A stretch of DNA of 64,000 nucleotides from JAOUEA01 sp963825685. Lineage in GTDB: Bacteria > Actinomycetota > UBA4738 > HRBIN12. This document shows positions 9,255-18,300 of this stretch, piece after piece. Numbering within the stretch: the first letter of the stretch is position 1; the number at the start of each line of letters is the position of its first letter. The notes beneath the pieces were generated by a model. It made no database searches, had not been told where the DNA came from, and worked only from the letters and a program-made list of their open reading frames with translations. Position numbers and translations under genes: made by a program. The stretch is from positions 62,001-126,000 of the forward strand of contig CAWGUD010000021.1 of the NCBI GenBank assembly GCA_963825685.1. The letters run 5' to 3'.

Positions 9255-9506
9255 CTAGGACCGGGGTCGGGTCTCGTCGAGGCCGCTGTCGCGGCGCAGC
9301 TCGGCCTCGCGCTCGTCCATCGCCCGCTTGCCCTCCTGGATCGACTCGGAGACGAGCTTCGAGAGGTCCATCAGGCCGCCCTTCGCCTCGCGGGCGAGCG
9401 TCTGGGGCGCGACGCGCTGGGCCTGCTTGCGTGTCCAGCGCGAGGCGATGATCGCTCCGGTCGCCCCGGCGCCGAGGCCGAGCGCGACCCAGAAGCCGCG
9501 TTTCAC
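9255..9506 (-). CDS. Small YtxH-like membrane-anchored protein
   Basis: An 83-residue protein starting at GTG 9506, which overlaps the TGA of the gene before it (GTGA). The first 20 residues (RGFWVALGLGAGATGAIIA) form a Gly/Ala-rich hydrophobic segment like the N-terminus of YtxH-type proteins. A charged, probably helical region follows (RKQAQRVAPQ, LSKLVSESIQEGKRAMDEREAEL). No enzymatic motif is visible. It pairs with the DUF948 gene directly upstream, a combination common in Gram-positive bacteria, usually annotated as general stress or envelope proteins. Function unknown. Confidence 0.7.
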   Translation of the reverse strand: MKRGFWVALGLGAGATGAIIASRWTRKQAQRVAPQTLAREAKGGLMDLSKLVSESIQEGKRAMDEREAELRRDSGLDETRPRS

Positions 9507-9877
9507 TTCTTGCGGCCCCGTGCCTTCGCGAAGCCCTGGCGCAGCCCGGCGCCCATGCTGATCACCTTGACCAGGGGGCTCGCCGCCGCCTGCTCGACCA
9601 GCCCCGAGAGCTTCTCGACGCGGCCGACGATGTCGTTCGCGCTCACCAGCATCGTGTCGACCCGGTCGAGCTCGCGGTTCGCCCGTTCGACCGAGCCCCT
9701 GACCTCGCGCAACAACGGCACCGTCTCCTCGCGCATCGTGTCGATCGTCATCTTCGTGCTCTCGAGCACCCGGAACGTGTTCAACAGCACCACGCACAGG
9801 GCGAGCACCAGCAGGCCCCAGAAGGCCGCCAGGATGATGAGGGCGGTGTCACCGCCGGTGAGCGCGAGGAGCGTCAT
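9503..9877 (-). CDS. DUF948-type membrane protein
   Basis: A 124-residue protein with one N-terminal membrane segment (about 11-33, ALIILAAFWGLLVLALCVVLL). A helical extracytoplasmic or cytoplasmic rod follows (REETVPLLREVRGSVERANRELDRVDTMLVSANDIVGRVEKL), the pattern of the DUF948 family. It ends in a basic GLRQGFAKARGRKK tail. It sits between rarA and alaS and overlaps the small YtxH-like gene by GTGA, which implies coupled synthesis of the pair. Role unknown. Confidence 0.72.
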   Translation of the reverse strand: MTLLALTGGDTALIILAAFWGLLVLALCVVLLNTFRVLESTKMTIDTMREETVPLLREVRGSVERANRELDRVDTMLVSANDIVGRVEKLSGLVEQAAASPLVKVISMGAGLRQGFAKARGRKK

Positions 9878-9952
9878 CGTCGAGCCTCCGTGATCGTGGT
9901 CGCGTGGATGGCCTAGCCTACCCGACCGGTCTGCAGGAGCGGCAGCCGCGGA

Positions 9953-11221
9953 TCAGCCTCGCTCGGTGTCGATCCTGCGGCCGGTGCCCGGTTCCCGTTC
10001 CACGTCCTCCCCCTGCCCCGACGGCTCGTAGTAACGGCGGGTCGACGCGCTCGGCGGGCGATACTCCTGCTCCACCGCGTGCCCCGGGAACTCATGGGGA
10101 TACCGATAGCCCTTGCCGTGCCCCAGCTGCTTCGCCCCGCGGTAGCTCGCATCGCGCAGATGCAACGGCACGGGCTCCGCGGACGGCGCATCCTCGAACG
10201 CCGCCGCGGTCGCCGCATAGACACTGTTCGACTTCGGCGCGGTGGCCAGGTACACGGTCGCGTGCGCGAGGTTCAGGCGCACCTCCGGGAGGCCGACGTG
10301 CTCGACCGCCTGGGCTGCCGCGACGGCCACGACCAGCGCGTTCGAGTCCGCCATGCCGATGTCTTCGCTCGCATGCACGATCAGGCGACGAGCGATGAAG
10401 CGGGGGTCCTCCCCCGCCTCGATCATGCGAGCGAGCCAGAACAGGGCGGCGTCGGGGTCGGAGCCCCGGATCGACTTGATGAACGCGCTGATCACGTCGT
10501 AGTGGGCGTCGCCCTGCCGGTCGTAGACGATCGCCTTCTTCTGCACGGCGTCGGCGGCGACCTCGCGGGTGATCTCGCTCATGTCGGCGGCCCGAGCGGC
10601 TTCGGCGGCGGCCTCGAGCCCGGTGAGGGCCATGCGCGCATCGCCGCCGGCGATCGTGACGAGATGTTCCAGCGCGTCGTCGGCGATCGTGAGGCCCGCC
10701 AGGCCGAGGCCCCGGTCGCCGTCGTCGAGCGCCCGCCGGAGCAGGACGGCGACCGCCTCGTCGTCGAGAGGCTCGAGGCGGAGCAGCAGGCATCGGGACA
10801 GCAGCGGCGAGTTGAGCGAGAAGTACGGGTTCTCGGTCGTGGCACCGATCAGCGTGACCGTGCCCTCCTCCACCGCGGGAAGCAACACGTCCTGCTGGGC
10901 CTTCGACCACCGGTGCACCTCGTCGACGAAGAGCACGGTGCGGAAGAGCCCGCCTCGTGCGCCGTCCATCACCTTGCGGGCGTCGGCCACGCCGGAGTTC
11001 ACGGCCGAGAGCTGCACGAGCTCGGCGCCGACGGCGTCGGCCAGCAGATGGGCCAGGGTCGTCTTCCCGGTTCCGGCCGGACCCCAGAGGATGATCGACG
11101 ACAGCGTGCCCCGTGACAGGACGCGCGTGAGCGCCCGTCCCTCCCCGACCAGATGACCTTGTCCGACGAACTCCTCGAACGATCGGGGACGCATGCGTGC
11201 CGCGAGGGGCACGTCTCCCAC
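9953..11221 (-). CDS. rarA: Replication-associated recombination AAA+ ATPase RarA/MgsA
   Basis: RarA is a clamp-loader-like AAA+ ATPase acting at stalled replication forks. The 422-residue product has Walker A WGPAGTGKTT (46-55), Walker B VLFVDEVHR (96-104) and sensor 1 IGATTENPYFSLNSPLLSR. The MgsA C-terminal tetramerisation part is marked by IRGSDPDAALFWLARMIEAGEDP and RRLIVHASEDIGMADS. The last about 40 residues after GKGYRYPHEFPGHAVEQEY are poorly conserved, charged sequence. It lies two bases from aspS in the same direction. Confidence 0.95.
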   Translation of the reverse strand: MGDVPLAARMRPRSFEEFVGQGHLVGEGRALTRVLSRGTLSSIILWGPAGTGKTTLAHLLADAVGAELVQLSAVNSGVADARKVMDGARGGLFRTVLFVDEVHRWSKAQQDVLLPAVEEGTVTLIGATTENPYFSLNSPLLSRCLLLRLEPLDDEAVAVLLRRALDDGDRGLGLAGLTIADDALEHLVTIAGGDARMALTGLEAAAEAARAADMSEITREVAADAVQKKAIVYDRQGDAHYDVISAFIKSIRGSDPDAALFWLARMIEAGEDPRFIARRLIVHASEDIGMADSNALVVAVAAAQAVEHVGLPEVRLNLAHATVYLATAPKSNSVYAATAAAFEDAPSAEPVPLHLRDASYRGAKQLGHGKGYRYPHEFPGHAVEQEYRPPSASTRRYYEPSGQGEDVEREPGTGRRIDTERG

Positions 11222-11222
11222 G

Positions 11223-13038
11223 TCAATCCTCCCGCTGGACGGGTGGGTCGGCCGTGGCCGCCGGCGCGTCGACGATCGAGGCGAGGCCGAGCTCTCGCAG
11301 CTGGGTCTCGTCGACGGGGGCCGGCGCGCCCGTGAGCGGATCGCTGCCGGACTGCGACTTCGGGAAGGCGATCACGTCGCGGATCGCGTCCTTGCCTGCG
11401 AGCACCATCACGAGACGATCGACGCCCATCGCGATGCCTCCGTGGGGCGGTGCGCCGAGCGCGAGCGCGCGCAGCAGGTGCCCGAACTGCTCCTCGACGT
11501 CGGCGGCTGGGAGCTGGAGGGCATCGAAGACCTTGCGCTGGGTCGCGGCGTCGTGGATGCGGATGCTGCCGCCGCCGACCTCGAAGCCGTTCAGCACGAG
11601 GTCGTACGCGCGGGCCACCGCGGTCTCCGGCGCCAGATCGTCCGATGACGGTGACGTGAACGGGTGATGCACGGAGACCCAGCGGTCCTCCTCGTCGCTG
11701 TACTCGAACAGCGGCGGCTCGACCATCCAGCAGAACGCCCAGGCATCGTCGGGGATCAGCCCGAGCCGTGCGGCCAGGTCGCGGCGCAGGCCGTCGAGCG
11801 CCACGTTGGCCCGGTCCTCCCGGTCGGCCACGATGCAGACGAGATCGCCGTCGGCGGCACCGGTCCGCTCGACCACCCCGGCGATCTCATCGGGCGTGAG
11901 GAACTTCTCCACGGGCGAGCGGACCGAACCGTCGGACCCGACCGCCATCCAGACGAGCCCCGCCGCGCCGCGCCCCTTGGCATCCTCGATCAGGCGGTCG
12001 AGCTCCTTGCGCGAGGACGACCCTGCGCCCGGTGCGGCCAGCGCCTTGATCACTCCTCCGTCGCCGAGCACCTTCGCGAACGCGTTGAATCCCGTGGCCG
12101 CGAAGACCGGGGCGAGGTCGACGAGCTCCATGCCGTAGCGCAGGTCGGGCTTGTCGGAGCCGTAGCGATCCATCATCTCGCGGTACGTGAGGCGCGGGAA
12201 CGGCGTCGGCGACCTCGACCCCCGCGACCTCGCGCACGATGCGCGCGTAGAGCGGTTCGATCAGCGCGATCAGGTCTTCCTCGGTGACGAACGACATCTC
12301 GACGTCGAGCTGGGTGAACTCGAACCCACGGTCGGCGCGGGCGGCCTCGTCGCGGAGGCACCGGACGATCTGGTAGTAGCGATCCTGACCGCCCACCATG
12401 AGCAGCTGCTTGAGCTGCTGCGGCGATTGAGGCAGCGCGTAGAACGTGCCCGGCCACAGCCGGCTCGGCACGAGGAAGTCGCGCGAACCCTCAGGCGTCG
12501 ACCGGGTGAGGATCGGCGTCTCGATCTCCACGAAACCCCGCTCGTCCATGTGTTCGCGCATCAGCCGCACGATGTGCGCGCGCATCGCCAGCACCTTCGT
12601 CATCTCGGGACGGCGCAGGTCCAGGTATCGGTAGCGCAGCCGCAGGTCCTCGCCGGCCTCGATGCGATCCTCGATCGGGAACGGCGGGGTCTCGGAGGCG
12701 TTCAGCACCTCGATCGCGGACGCGACCACCTCGATCTCACCGGTGGCGAGGTCGGGGTTCTGCATGCCGTCGGGCCGAAGGCGCACGGAGCCGGCGACCC
12801 GCACCACGTCCTCGGCTCCGAGTCGCTGCGCGGCGGCATGAGCGTCGGCCGCGTCCTCGGGGTGGAAGACCACCTGCACGACACCCTCGCGATCCCGAAG
12901 GTCGATGAAGGTCACGCCACCGTGGTCGCGCCGGTGGCCCACCCATCCGCAGAGCGTCACGTCCTCGCCTGCCTGGCCGGGCCGCAGCTCACCGCAGGCG
13001 TGCGATCGCATCGTCGTCCCGAAGTCGGGCGACCTCAT
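11223..13038 (-). CDS. aspS: Aspartyl-tRNA synthetase (frameshifted)
   Basis: Bacterial-type AspRS. The N-terminal OB-fold anticodon-binding domain (GWVGHRRDHGGVTFIDLRDREG) is followed by a class II core with motif 2 (CLRDEAARADRGFEFTQLD) and the inserted GAD-type domain. Motif 3 is GGIAMGVDRLVMVLAGKD near the C-terminus. The frame breaks near 12200: GVEVADA is followed in another frame by FPRLTYREMMDRYGSDKPDL. Restored length is about 604 residues, the usual size. ATG 13038 overlaps the hisS stop (ATGA). AspRS is essential, so the break is probably a sequence error. Whether it is the discriminating or Asp/Asn type cannot be told. Confidence 0.92.
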
Positions 13039-14318
13039 GCCGGCTCCTCCGCTCGATCCTCGAGCCTCGTGAGCCAGCCGGCGACGTCGTCGAGCGGCAC
13101 CGACTTCTGCACGCCGTCGACGAGGCGGCGCAGCGTGATCGCGCCCTCGGCGAGCTCCCGTTCCCCGACGATCGCGGCGAACGCGGCGCCGGCGCGATCC
13201 GCCATCTTGAGTTGCGCCTTGAGCGGACGCTCCTCGTACGCGTGCGCCGCCGGGACGCCCTCGCTCCGCAGCGCGTCGACCAGCCGCAGCCCGGCATCGC
13301 GAGCCTCCTCGCCCAGCGCGACCACGAAGCACGTCGGCACGCGGGCGGGCGGCACGGGGCGACCCTCCCCTTCCAGGGCGAGCAGCACGCGGTCGAGCCC
13401 CATCGCGAAACCGACCCCAGGCGTCCGAGGGCCCCCGAGCGCCTCCGCGAGCCCGTCGTATCGACCGCCCGCGTTCACGGTGCCGGCCTTGTTCGCTGCC
13501 AACACACCGGAGATCCATTCGAACGCCGTGCGCGTGTAGTAGTCGAGCCCACGGACCATGCGGGGGTCGAGCACGTACGTGACCCCCGCCGCGTCGAGCC
13601 CGCCCCTCACGGACGCGAAGTGCGCGGCGCAGTCGTCGCACAGGTGCTCGGCGATCGTCGGCGCTGCGAGGACGAACTCCTTCTCGCCGTCGACCTTGCA
13701 GTCGAACACGCGAAGGGGGTTCCTCTCGAGCCGGGTGCGGCAGTCCTCGTCGAGCTGATCCCGAAAGGGCTCGAGGTGGGCGATCAACCGCGCGCGATAG
13801 GGCGGACGACATGCTTCGTCGCCGATCGAGTTGAGGTGGAGGGTCACGTCGTGGAGGCCTCGCGATCGCAGGTATCGGTCGCCCAGCACGATCACCTCGA
13901 CGTCTGCGCCCGGCGCCTCGGTGCCGATCACCTCGACACCGAACTGACGGAACTCCCGCATGCGTCCCGCCTGCGGGCGCCCGTGTCGGAACTCGGACGC
14001 GATGTAGTACCCCTTGAACGGGTTCGGCAACGCCTGAGCGTGCGTGAGGTACGCGCGGACGACCCCCGCGGTGCTCTCGGGCCGAAGGGTGACGGACCGA
14101 CCCCCCTTGTCCTCGAACGTGTACATCTCCTTCGTCACGACGTCCGAGGTCTCGCCCGACGTGCGCGAGAACAGCTCCGTCTGCTCGAAGGTCGGGGTCT
14201 CGAGGTAGCGATAGCCGTAGAGCCGCGCGATGCGGTGGGCCTCGTCGTAGAGACCGAGCATCGCATCGGCCCGGTCGGGCAGCAGGTCCTGCGTGCCGCG
14301 AGGCGGCGAGAGCTCCAT
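13035..14318 (-). CDS. hisS: Histidyl-tRNA synthetase
   Basis: HisRS, 427 residues, a normal family length. The N-terminus ELSPPRGTQDLLPD is the canonical PRGT-DL motif. Class II motif 2 (TLRPESTAGVVRAYL) and the histidine-A motif (VRGLDYYTRTAFEW) are present, followed by AGGRYDGLAEALGG and motif 3 GVGFAMGLDRVLLAL. A C-terminal alpha/beta anticodon-binding domain follows (AHAYEERPLKAQLKMADRAG). It overlaps the upstream hydrolase gene by one base (TGATG) and aspS by ATGA. Confidence 0.95.
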   Translation of the reverse strand: MELSPPRGTQDLLPDRADAMLGLYDEAHRIARLYGYRYLETPTFEQTELFSRTSGETSDVVTKEMYTFEDKGGRSVTLRPESTAGVVRAYLTHAQALPNPFKGYYIASEFRHGRPQAGRMREFRQFGVEVIGTEAPGADVEVIVLGDRYLRSRGLHDVTLHLNSIGDEACRPPYRARLIAHLEPFRDQLDEDCRTRLERNPLRVFDCKVDGEKEFVLAAPTIAEHLCDDCAAHFASVRGGLDAAGVTYVLDPRMVRGLDYYTRTAFEWISGVLAANKAGTVNAGGRYDGLAEALGGPRTPGVGFAMGLDRVLLALEGEGRPVPPARVPTCFVVALGEEARDAGLRLVDALRSEGVPAAHAYEERPLKAQLKMADRAGAAFAAIVGERELAEGAITLRRLVDGVQKSVPLDDVAGWLTRLEDRAEEPA

Positions 14319-14953
14319 CAGACCAGCTCCAGCAGGAACGGGTTGGTCGAGCGTTCACGCCCCACGGTCGTCTCCGGGCCGTGCCCGGGGAGGACCGGGA
14401 CCGCGTCAGGCAGCTCGAGGAACCGTCGCAGGCTCGCCTGCATCGCGTCGGGGTCGGAGTTGGGGAAGTCCGAGCGACCGATCGAGCCCGCGAACACCAG
14501 GTCGCCCGAGCAGAGGACGACGTCGGTGTCGACGCGGAACGAACAGTGCCCGGGCGTGTGTCCCGGCGTGTGCATCACCTCGATCGCCAGGCCCGCGAGC
14601 CGAAGCCTGTCGCCGTCGGCGATCGTGCGGAGCTCCTTCACGGGGGCGAGGGGGTTGTCGAATCCGGCTCGCCACCCGGGCTCGTCGGTGAACGCCATCG
14701 CGTCCGCCTCGTGCACGAAGACGGGGAGCTCGCCGGCGAAGTCGCCGGCCTCGCCGGCGTGGTCGAAGTGTGCGTGCGTCGCCAGCACGGCGACCGGCGT
14801 CTTGTTCGCCGCCTCGAGCAGTCCGTGCACCGCCTCGGGCGTGAAGCCGGGGTCGACGACCACGGCATCATCGCTCGCGTCGGAGGCGAGCAGCCAGCAG
14901 TTCGTGCCGTACGGGTTGGCGTTGAACACGTCGAGCCACATCAGGCCGCCCAT
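14318..14953 (-). CDS. Metallo-beta-lactamase-fold hydrolase (glyoxalase II-like)
   Basis: A 211-residue MBL-fold enzyme. The metal-binding motif THAHFDHAGEAGD (H60, H62, D64, H65) is followed by HTPGHTPGHCSF (third His), the bridging Asp in LCSGDLVFAGSIGR and a final His in PVLPGHGPETTVGRE. The last two motifs are those of the hydroxyacylglutathione-hydrolase-like subgroup that acts on small thioesters. M. tuberculosis has a comparable gene next to hisS. The physiological substrate is unknown. ATG 14953 is chosen because it starts the conserved WLDVFNANPYGTNCWLL segment. Confidence 0.85.
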   Translation of the reverse strand: MGGLMWLDVFNANPYGTNCWLLASDASDDAVVVDPGFTPEAVHGLLEAANKTPVAVLATHAHFDHAGEAGDFAGELPVFVHEADAMAFTDEPGWRAGFDNPLAPVKELRTIADGDRLRLAGLAIEVMHTPGHTPGHCSFRVDTDVVLCSGDLVFAGSIGRSDFPNSDPDAMQASLRRFLELPDAVPVLPGHGPETTVGRERSTNPFLLELV

Positions 14954-14988
14954 GCTAGCTGACACCCACTCCTGCCCTTCGCGCGGCC

Positions 14989-15435
14989 CTAGAGGGCGGC
15001 GGTGTCGAGCACCAGCGTGACGGGGCCGTCGTTCAGGAGCTCGACCTGCATGTCGGCACCGAACACCCCTGTGGCGACCGGCAGCCCTTGGCGTTCCAGC
15101 GCCGCGGCGAACGCGTCCACGAGCTCGGCCGCCTTCCCCGGTTCGGCCGCATCGGTCCACGAGGGCCGGCGGCCCTTGCGGAGGTCCGCATAGAGCGTGA
15201 ACTGCGACACCACCAGCGCTTCGCCCCCGACGTCGGCGATCGCGCGGTTCATCTTCCCCGCCTCGTCCGCGAACACCCGCAGGGCCGAGACCTTCTCGGC
15301 GAGACGCTCCGCCTCGGCAGGCCCGTCGTCGTGGCCCACCCCCACCAGCAACAGGAACCCCACGCCGATACTCGCCACCCGCTCGCCGTCGACCGAGACC
15401 GACGCCCGGGCGACCCGCTGGAGCACGACCCGCAA
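14989..15435 (-). CDS. dtd: D-aminoacyl-tRNA deacylase
   Basis: DTD hydrolyses D-aminoacyl- and glycyl-tRNAs that escape proofreading. The protein is 148 residues, exactly the family size, starting MRVVLQRVARASVSVDG. The catalytic SQFTLYADLRKGRRP motif and the C-terminal NDGPVTLVLDT motif (the cross-subunit Gly-Pro element) are both intact. It stands three bases downstream of rel, a pairing common in bacteria. Confidence 0.95.
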   Translation of the reverse strand: MRVVLQRVARASVSVDGERVASIGVGFLLLVGVGHDDGPAEAERLAEKVSALRVFADEAGKMNRAIADVGGEALVVSQFTLYADLRKGRRPSWTDAAEPGKAAELVDAFAAALERQGLPVATGVFGADMQVELLNDGPVTLVLDTAAL

Positions 15436-15438
15436 CGC

Positions 15439-17706
15439 TCAGCTCGGCACGACGCGGTACGCGTCGTAGACGCTCTCCACGCGCTTCACCGACGCGAGCA
15501 CGCTCGACAGGTGCGCGATGTCGGCGAGCTCGAACGTGAACCTCAGGCGCGTGATGCGATCCTTCCCGGTGGCCGAGGTCGCCGAGAGGATGTTCACGTG
15601 GTTGTCGGAGAGCACGGTGGCCACGTCGGAGAGGAGCCGCGTGCGGTCGAGCGCCTCGACCTGGATCGCGACGACGAACGACGTGGGCTTGCCCTCGGCC
15701 CACGTCACCTCGATCAACCGCTCGGGCTGCTGACGCAGTGATGTGACGTTCGGGCAGTCGGTGCGGTGCACGCTGACGCCCTGTCCCTTCGTCACGAAGC
15801 CGAGGATCTCGTCGCCTGGCACCGGGGTGCAGCATCGGCTGAGCCGCACCCAGACGTCGGGGAGCCCGCGCACCACGATCCCCTTCGAGATGTCGTCGTC
15901 GCGGCCGATCTTCACCGGTCGGGCGAGCGGAACCTCGGCGACGTGCTCCTCGTCGGTATCGCCGACCACGAGGCGCGAGACCCGCGCCACGATCGACTGG
16001 GGAGAGACGTGCCCCTCGCCGACGGCGACGTAGAGCGCCTCGAGGTTCGGGTACTTCAGCTCCTCGGCGACGGAGCTCAGCGACTCCGTCGTCGCGAGGC
16101 GCTTGATCGGCAGGTTCTGTTTGCGCATCAGTCGCGTGACGGCGTCGCGGCCCTGCTCGAGGGCGTCCTCGCGACGCCCACGAGTGAACCACTGGCGGAT
16201 CTTGGACCGCGCACGCGGCGTCGTGACGAACTGCAGCCAGTCCTGTGACGGTCCCTCGCCCTGCGCGCGCGAGGTGAGGACCTCGACCGTGTCGCCCGTG
16301 CGCAGCTCGTAGTCGAGCGGCACGAGCTTGCCGCCGACCTTCGCGCCGATCGTGCGGTGACCGACGTCGGTATGGATCGCGTAGGCGAAGTCGACCGGGG
16401 TCGCCCCCGCCGGGAGGTTCACCACGTCGCCCTTCGGGGTGAAGACGAAGACCTGACCCCCGTACAGGTCGATCCGCAGCGAGTCCATGAACTCGCGCGG
16501 ATCGGCCATGTCCTTCAGCCAGTCCATCATCTGTCCGAGCCACGCGGCCTCGGCCGAGGCCTCCTTGGCCTGCTTGCTGCCCTCCTTGTACCGCCAGTGC
16601 GCGGCGATGCCGTACTTCGCGGTGCGGTGCATGTCGCGCGTGCGGATCTGGATCTCGAGCGGTGTGCCGCCCGGCCCGACGACCGTCGTGTGCAACGACT
16701 GGTACATGTTGGACTTGGGCATCGCCACGTAGTCCTTGAAGCGACCGGGGATGGGCTTCCAGAGGGCGTGCACGGCGCCGAGCGCGGCGTACGTGTCACG
16801 GAGCGAGTCGACGAGGATACGGACCCCGACCAGGTCGTAGATCTCGTTGAACTCCTTGCCGCGGATCACCATCTTCTCGTAGATCGAGTACAGGTGCTTC
16901 GGGCGACCCTCCACCTCGGCCTTCACGCCGAGCTCCTTGAGCTTGGCTCGCGCCTCACTCGTGACCTGCTCGATCAGGGCGGTGCGCTCGTCGCGCCGGG
17001 CGTCGACGAGGCTCACGATCTCGCGGTAGGGGCCGGGGTGCAGCGTCTTGAACGACAGGTCCTCGAGCTCCCACTTGATCTCCTGCACACCGAGTCGATG
17101 TGCGAGCGGCGCGTAGATCTCGAGCGTCTCGGTGGCGATGCGCCGCTGCTTCGCCTCGGGGAACACACCCAACGTGCGCATGTTGTGGAGGCGGTCGGCG
17201 AGCTTGATGAGCAGCACGCGGATGTCGCCGGCCATCGCGACGATCATCTTGCGGACGTTCTCCGCCTGCTCCTGCTCTCGGGAGTGGAACTCGAGGCGGT
17301 CGAGCTTCGTGAGTCCGTCGACGATGCGCGCGACCTCGGGGCTGAACTCCTGCTCGATGTCGGCGAGGCTGACCTCGGTGTCTTCGACGGTGTCGTGCAG
17401 CAGCGCCGCCTCGAGCGTCGTGGTGTCGAGCCGCAGGTCGGCGAGGATCTCGGTGACGGCGAGAGGATGGGTGATGAACTCCTCTCCCGACTTGCGCTTC
17501 TGGCCCTCGTGGGAGGCCTCCGCGAACGCGTACGCGCGGGCGATCTCTCGCACGTCGGCCTTCGGGTTGTACCCACGGACCTTCTTCAGCACGGGGTCGA
17601 TCGGCGAGGACTGCCCCGTGTCTCCCCGGCGCAGGCGCGGGCGTGGCAGACGGGCGCCCCGCCGTGCGGGGGGCTGGTCTGCCCTGAGGTCTTCCCTGCT
17701 GTCCAC
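15439..17706 (-). CDS. rel: Bifunctional (p)ppGpp synthetase/hydrolase Rel
   Basis: Makes and degrades the stringent-response alarmone. The 755-residue product has an HD hydrolase domain with ALLHDTVEDT (about 87-96) and LADRLHNMRTL, and a synthetase domain with KHLYSIYEKMVIRGKEFNEIYDLVGVRI. The RGKE-type loop is that of bifunctional Rel enzymes rather than RelA. A TGS domain (FVFTPKGDVVNLPAGATPVDFAYAIHT), a zinc-finger-like region with LSRCCTPVPGD and a C-terminal ACT domain complete it. Hydrolase His and Asp residues are intact, so both activities are expected. Start GTG 17706 is preceded by GGAGGAGGCGCG, a strong ribosome-binding site; longer TTG starts are less likely. Confidence 0.95.
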   Translation of the reverse strand: MDSREDLRADQPPARRGARLPRPRLRRGDTGQSSPIDPVLKKVRGYNPKADVREIARAYAFAEASHEGQKRKSGEEFITHPLAVTEILADLRLDTTTLEAALLHDTVEDTEVSLADIEQEFSPEVARIVDGLTKLDRLEFHSREQEQAENVRKMIVAMAGDIRVLLIKLADRLHNMRTLGVFPEAKQRRIATETLEIYAPLAHRLGVQEIKWELEDLSFKTLHPGPYREIVSLVDARRDERTALIEQVTSEARAKLKELGVKAEVEGRPKHLYSIYEKMVIRGKEFNEIYDLVGVRILVDSLRDTYAALGAVHALWKPIPGRFKDYVAMPKSNMYQSLHTTVVGPGGTPLEIQIRTRDMHRTAKYGIAAHWRYKEGSKQAKEASAEAAWLGQMMDWLKDMADPREFMDSLRIDLYGGQVFVFTPKGDVVNLPAGATPVDFAYAIHTDVGHRTIGAKVGGKLVPLDYELRTGDTVEVLTSRAQGEGPSQDWLQFVTTPRARSKIRQWFTRGRREDALEQGRDAVTRLMRKQNLPIKRLATTESLSSVAEELKYPNLEALYVAVGEGHVSPQSIVARVSRLVVGDTDEEHVAEVPLARPVKIGRDDDISKGIVVRGLPDVWVRLSRCCTPVPGDEILGFVTKGQGVSVHRTDCPNVTSLRQQPERLIEVTWAEGKPTSFVVAIQVEALDRTRLLSDVATVLSDNHVNILSATSATGKDRITRLRFTFELADIAHLSSVLASVKRVESVYDAYRVVPS

Positions 17707-17723
17707 CGCGCCTCCTCCCCGCA

Positions 17724-17729
17724 AGTGTA
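17724..17729 (-). promoter_or_regulatory. Putative rel -10 element
   Basis: TACACT on the minus strand, 17 bases before the rel GTG start, predicts a short leader of about 12 bases holding the GGAGGAGG ribosome-binding site. No convincing -35 is visible. Confidence 0.35.
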
Positions 17730-17752
17730 GGGGGTCGAGGCGGCGCGACCGC

Positions 17753-18274
17753 TCAGTAGTGGATCAACGTGTACAGCTCGTGCTCGGCGAGCCGCTCGCG
17801 CCCGTGCAGGAAGTCGAGCTCGATCACCGTGGCGATGCCGCAGACCTTGCCGCCGACCTGCTCGACGAGGGACGCGGCGGCCTGCGCCGTGCCGCCGGTC
17901 GCGAGCACGTCGTCGACGATCAGCACCCGCTCCCCGGGGTTGATGCCGTCGACGTGCAGCTCGAGCGTGGCCGTGCCGTACTCGAGCGCGTAGTCCTCGT
18001 CGACCGTGACCGAGGGCAGCTTCCCCTGCTTGCGGATGGGCACGAAGCCGGCCCCGAAGTGGTAGGCCACCGGCGAGGCGATGATGAAGCCCCGAGCCTC
18101 GATGCCCACGACCTTGTCGACGTTGCCTCGGCCGAACCGCACCACGATCAGGTCGGTGATCGTCGAGAAGGCGATCGGGTCGGCGAGCACCGGCGTGATG
18201 TCCTTGAAGACGATGCCCGGCTCCGGGAAGTCGGGCACGTCGCGGATCAGGCCCTTGATCTGTTCGATGTCCAT
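17753..18274 (-). CDS. apt: Adenine phosphoribosyltransferase
   Basis: Apt salvages adenine to AMP using PRPP. The 173-residue protein has the PRTase fold with the adenine-side motif DFPEPGIVFKDITPVL (15-30), VVGIEARGFI (55-64), and the PRPP-binding loop VLIVDDVLATGGT (117-129). It stands between secDF and rel, the same order as secD-secF-apt-rel in M. tuberculosis. ATG 18274 starts the conserved N-terminus. Confidence 0.95.
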   Translation of the reverse strand: MDIEQIKGLIRDVPDFPEPGIVFKDITPVLADPIAFSTITDLIVVRFGRGNVDKVVGIEARGFIIASPVAYHFGAGFVPIRKQGKLPSVTVDEDYALEYGTATLELHVDGINPGERVLIVDDVLATGGTAQAAASLVEQVGGKVCGIATVIELDFLHGRERLAEHELYTLIHY

Positions 18275-18300
18275 GATTCCCCTCCGCGTCGGCCGGGTCG

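Noticed and set aside
5962..9258. Open frame of almost 1,100 codons on the plus strand across mltG-ruvX-alaS
   Set aside because: It is antisense to three conserved genes, is full of low-complexity Arg/His/Asp and has no recognisable motif. GC-rich DNA gives long stop-free shadows. The same applies to plus-strand frames at 38993-41398 and 43907-46564.
11887..14358. A single 820-codon frame covering hisS and the aspS N-terminus
   Set aside because: In the hisS part it is a shadow frame of Arg/Gly-rich sequence. Only its aspS portion is real, and it ends at the aspS frameshift.
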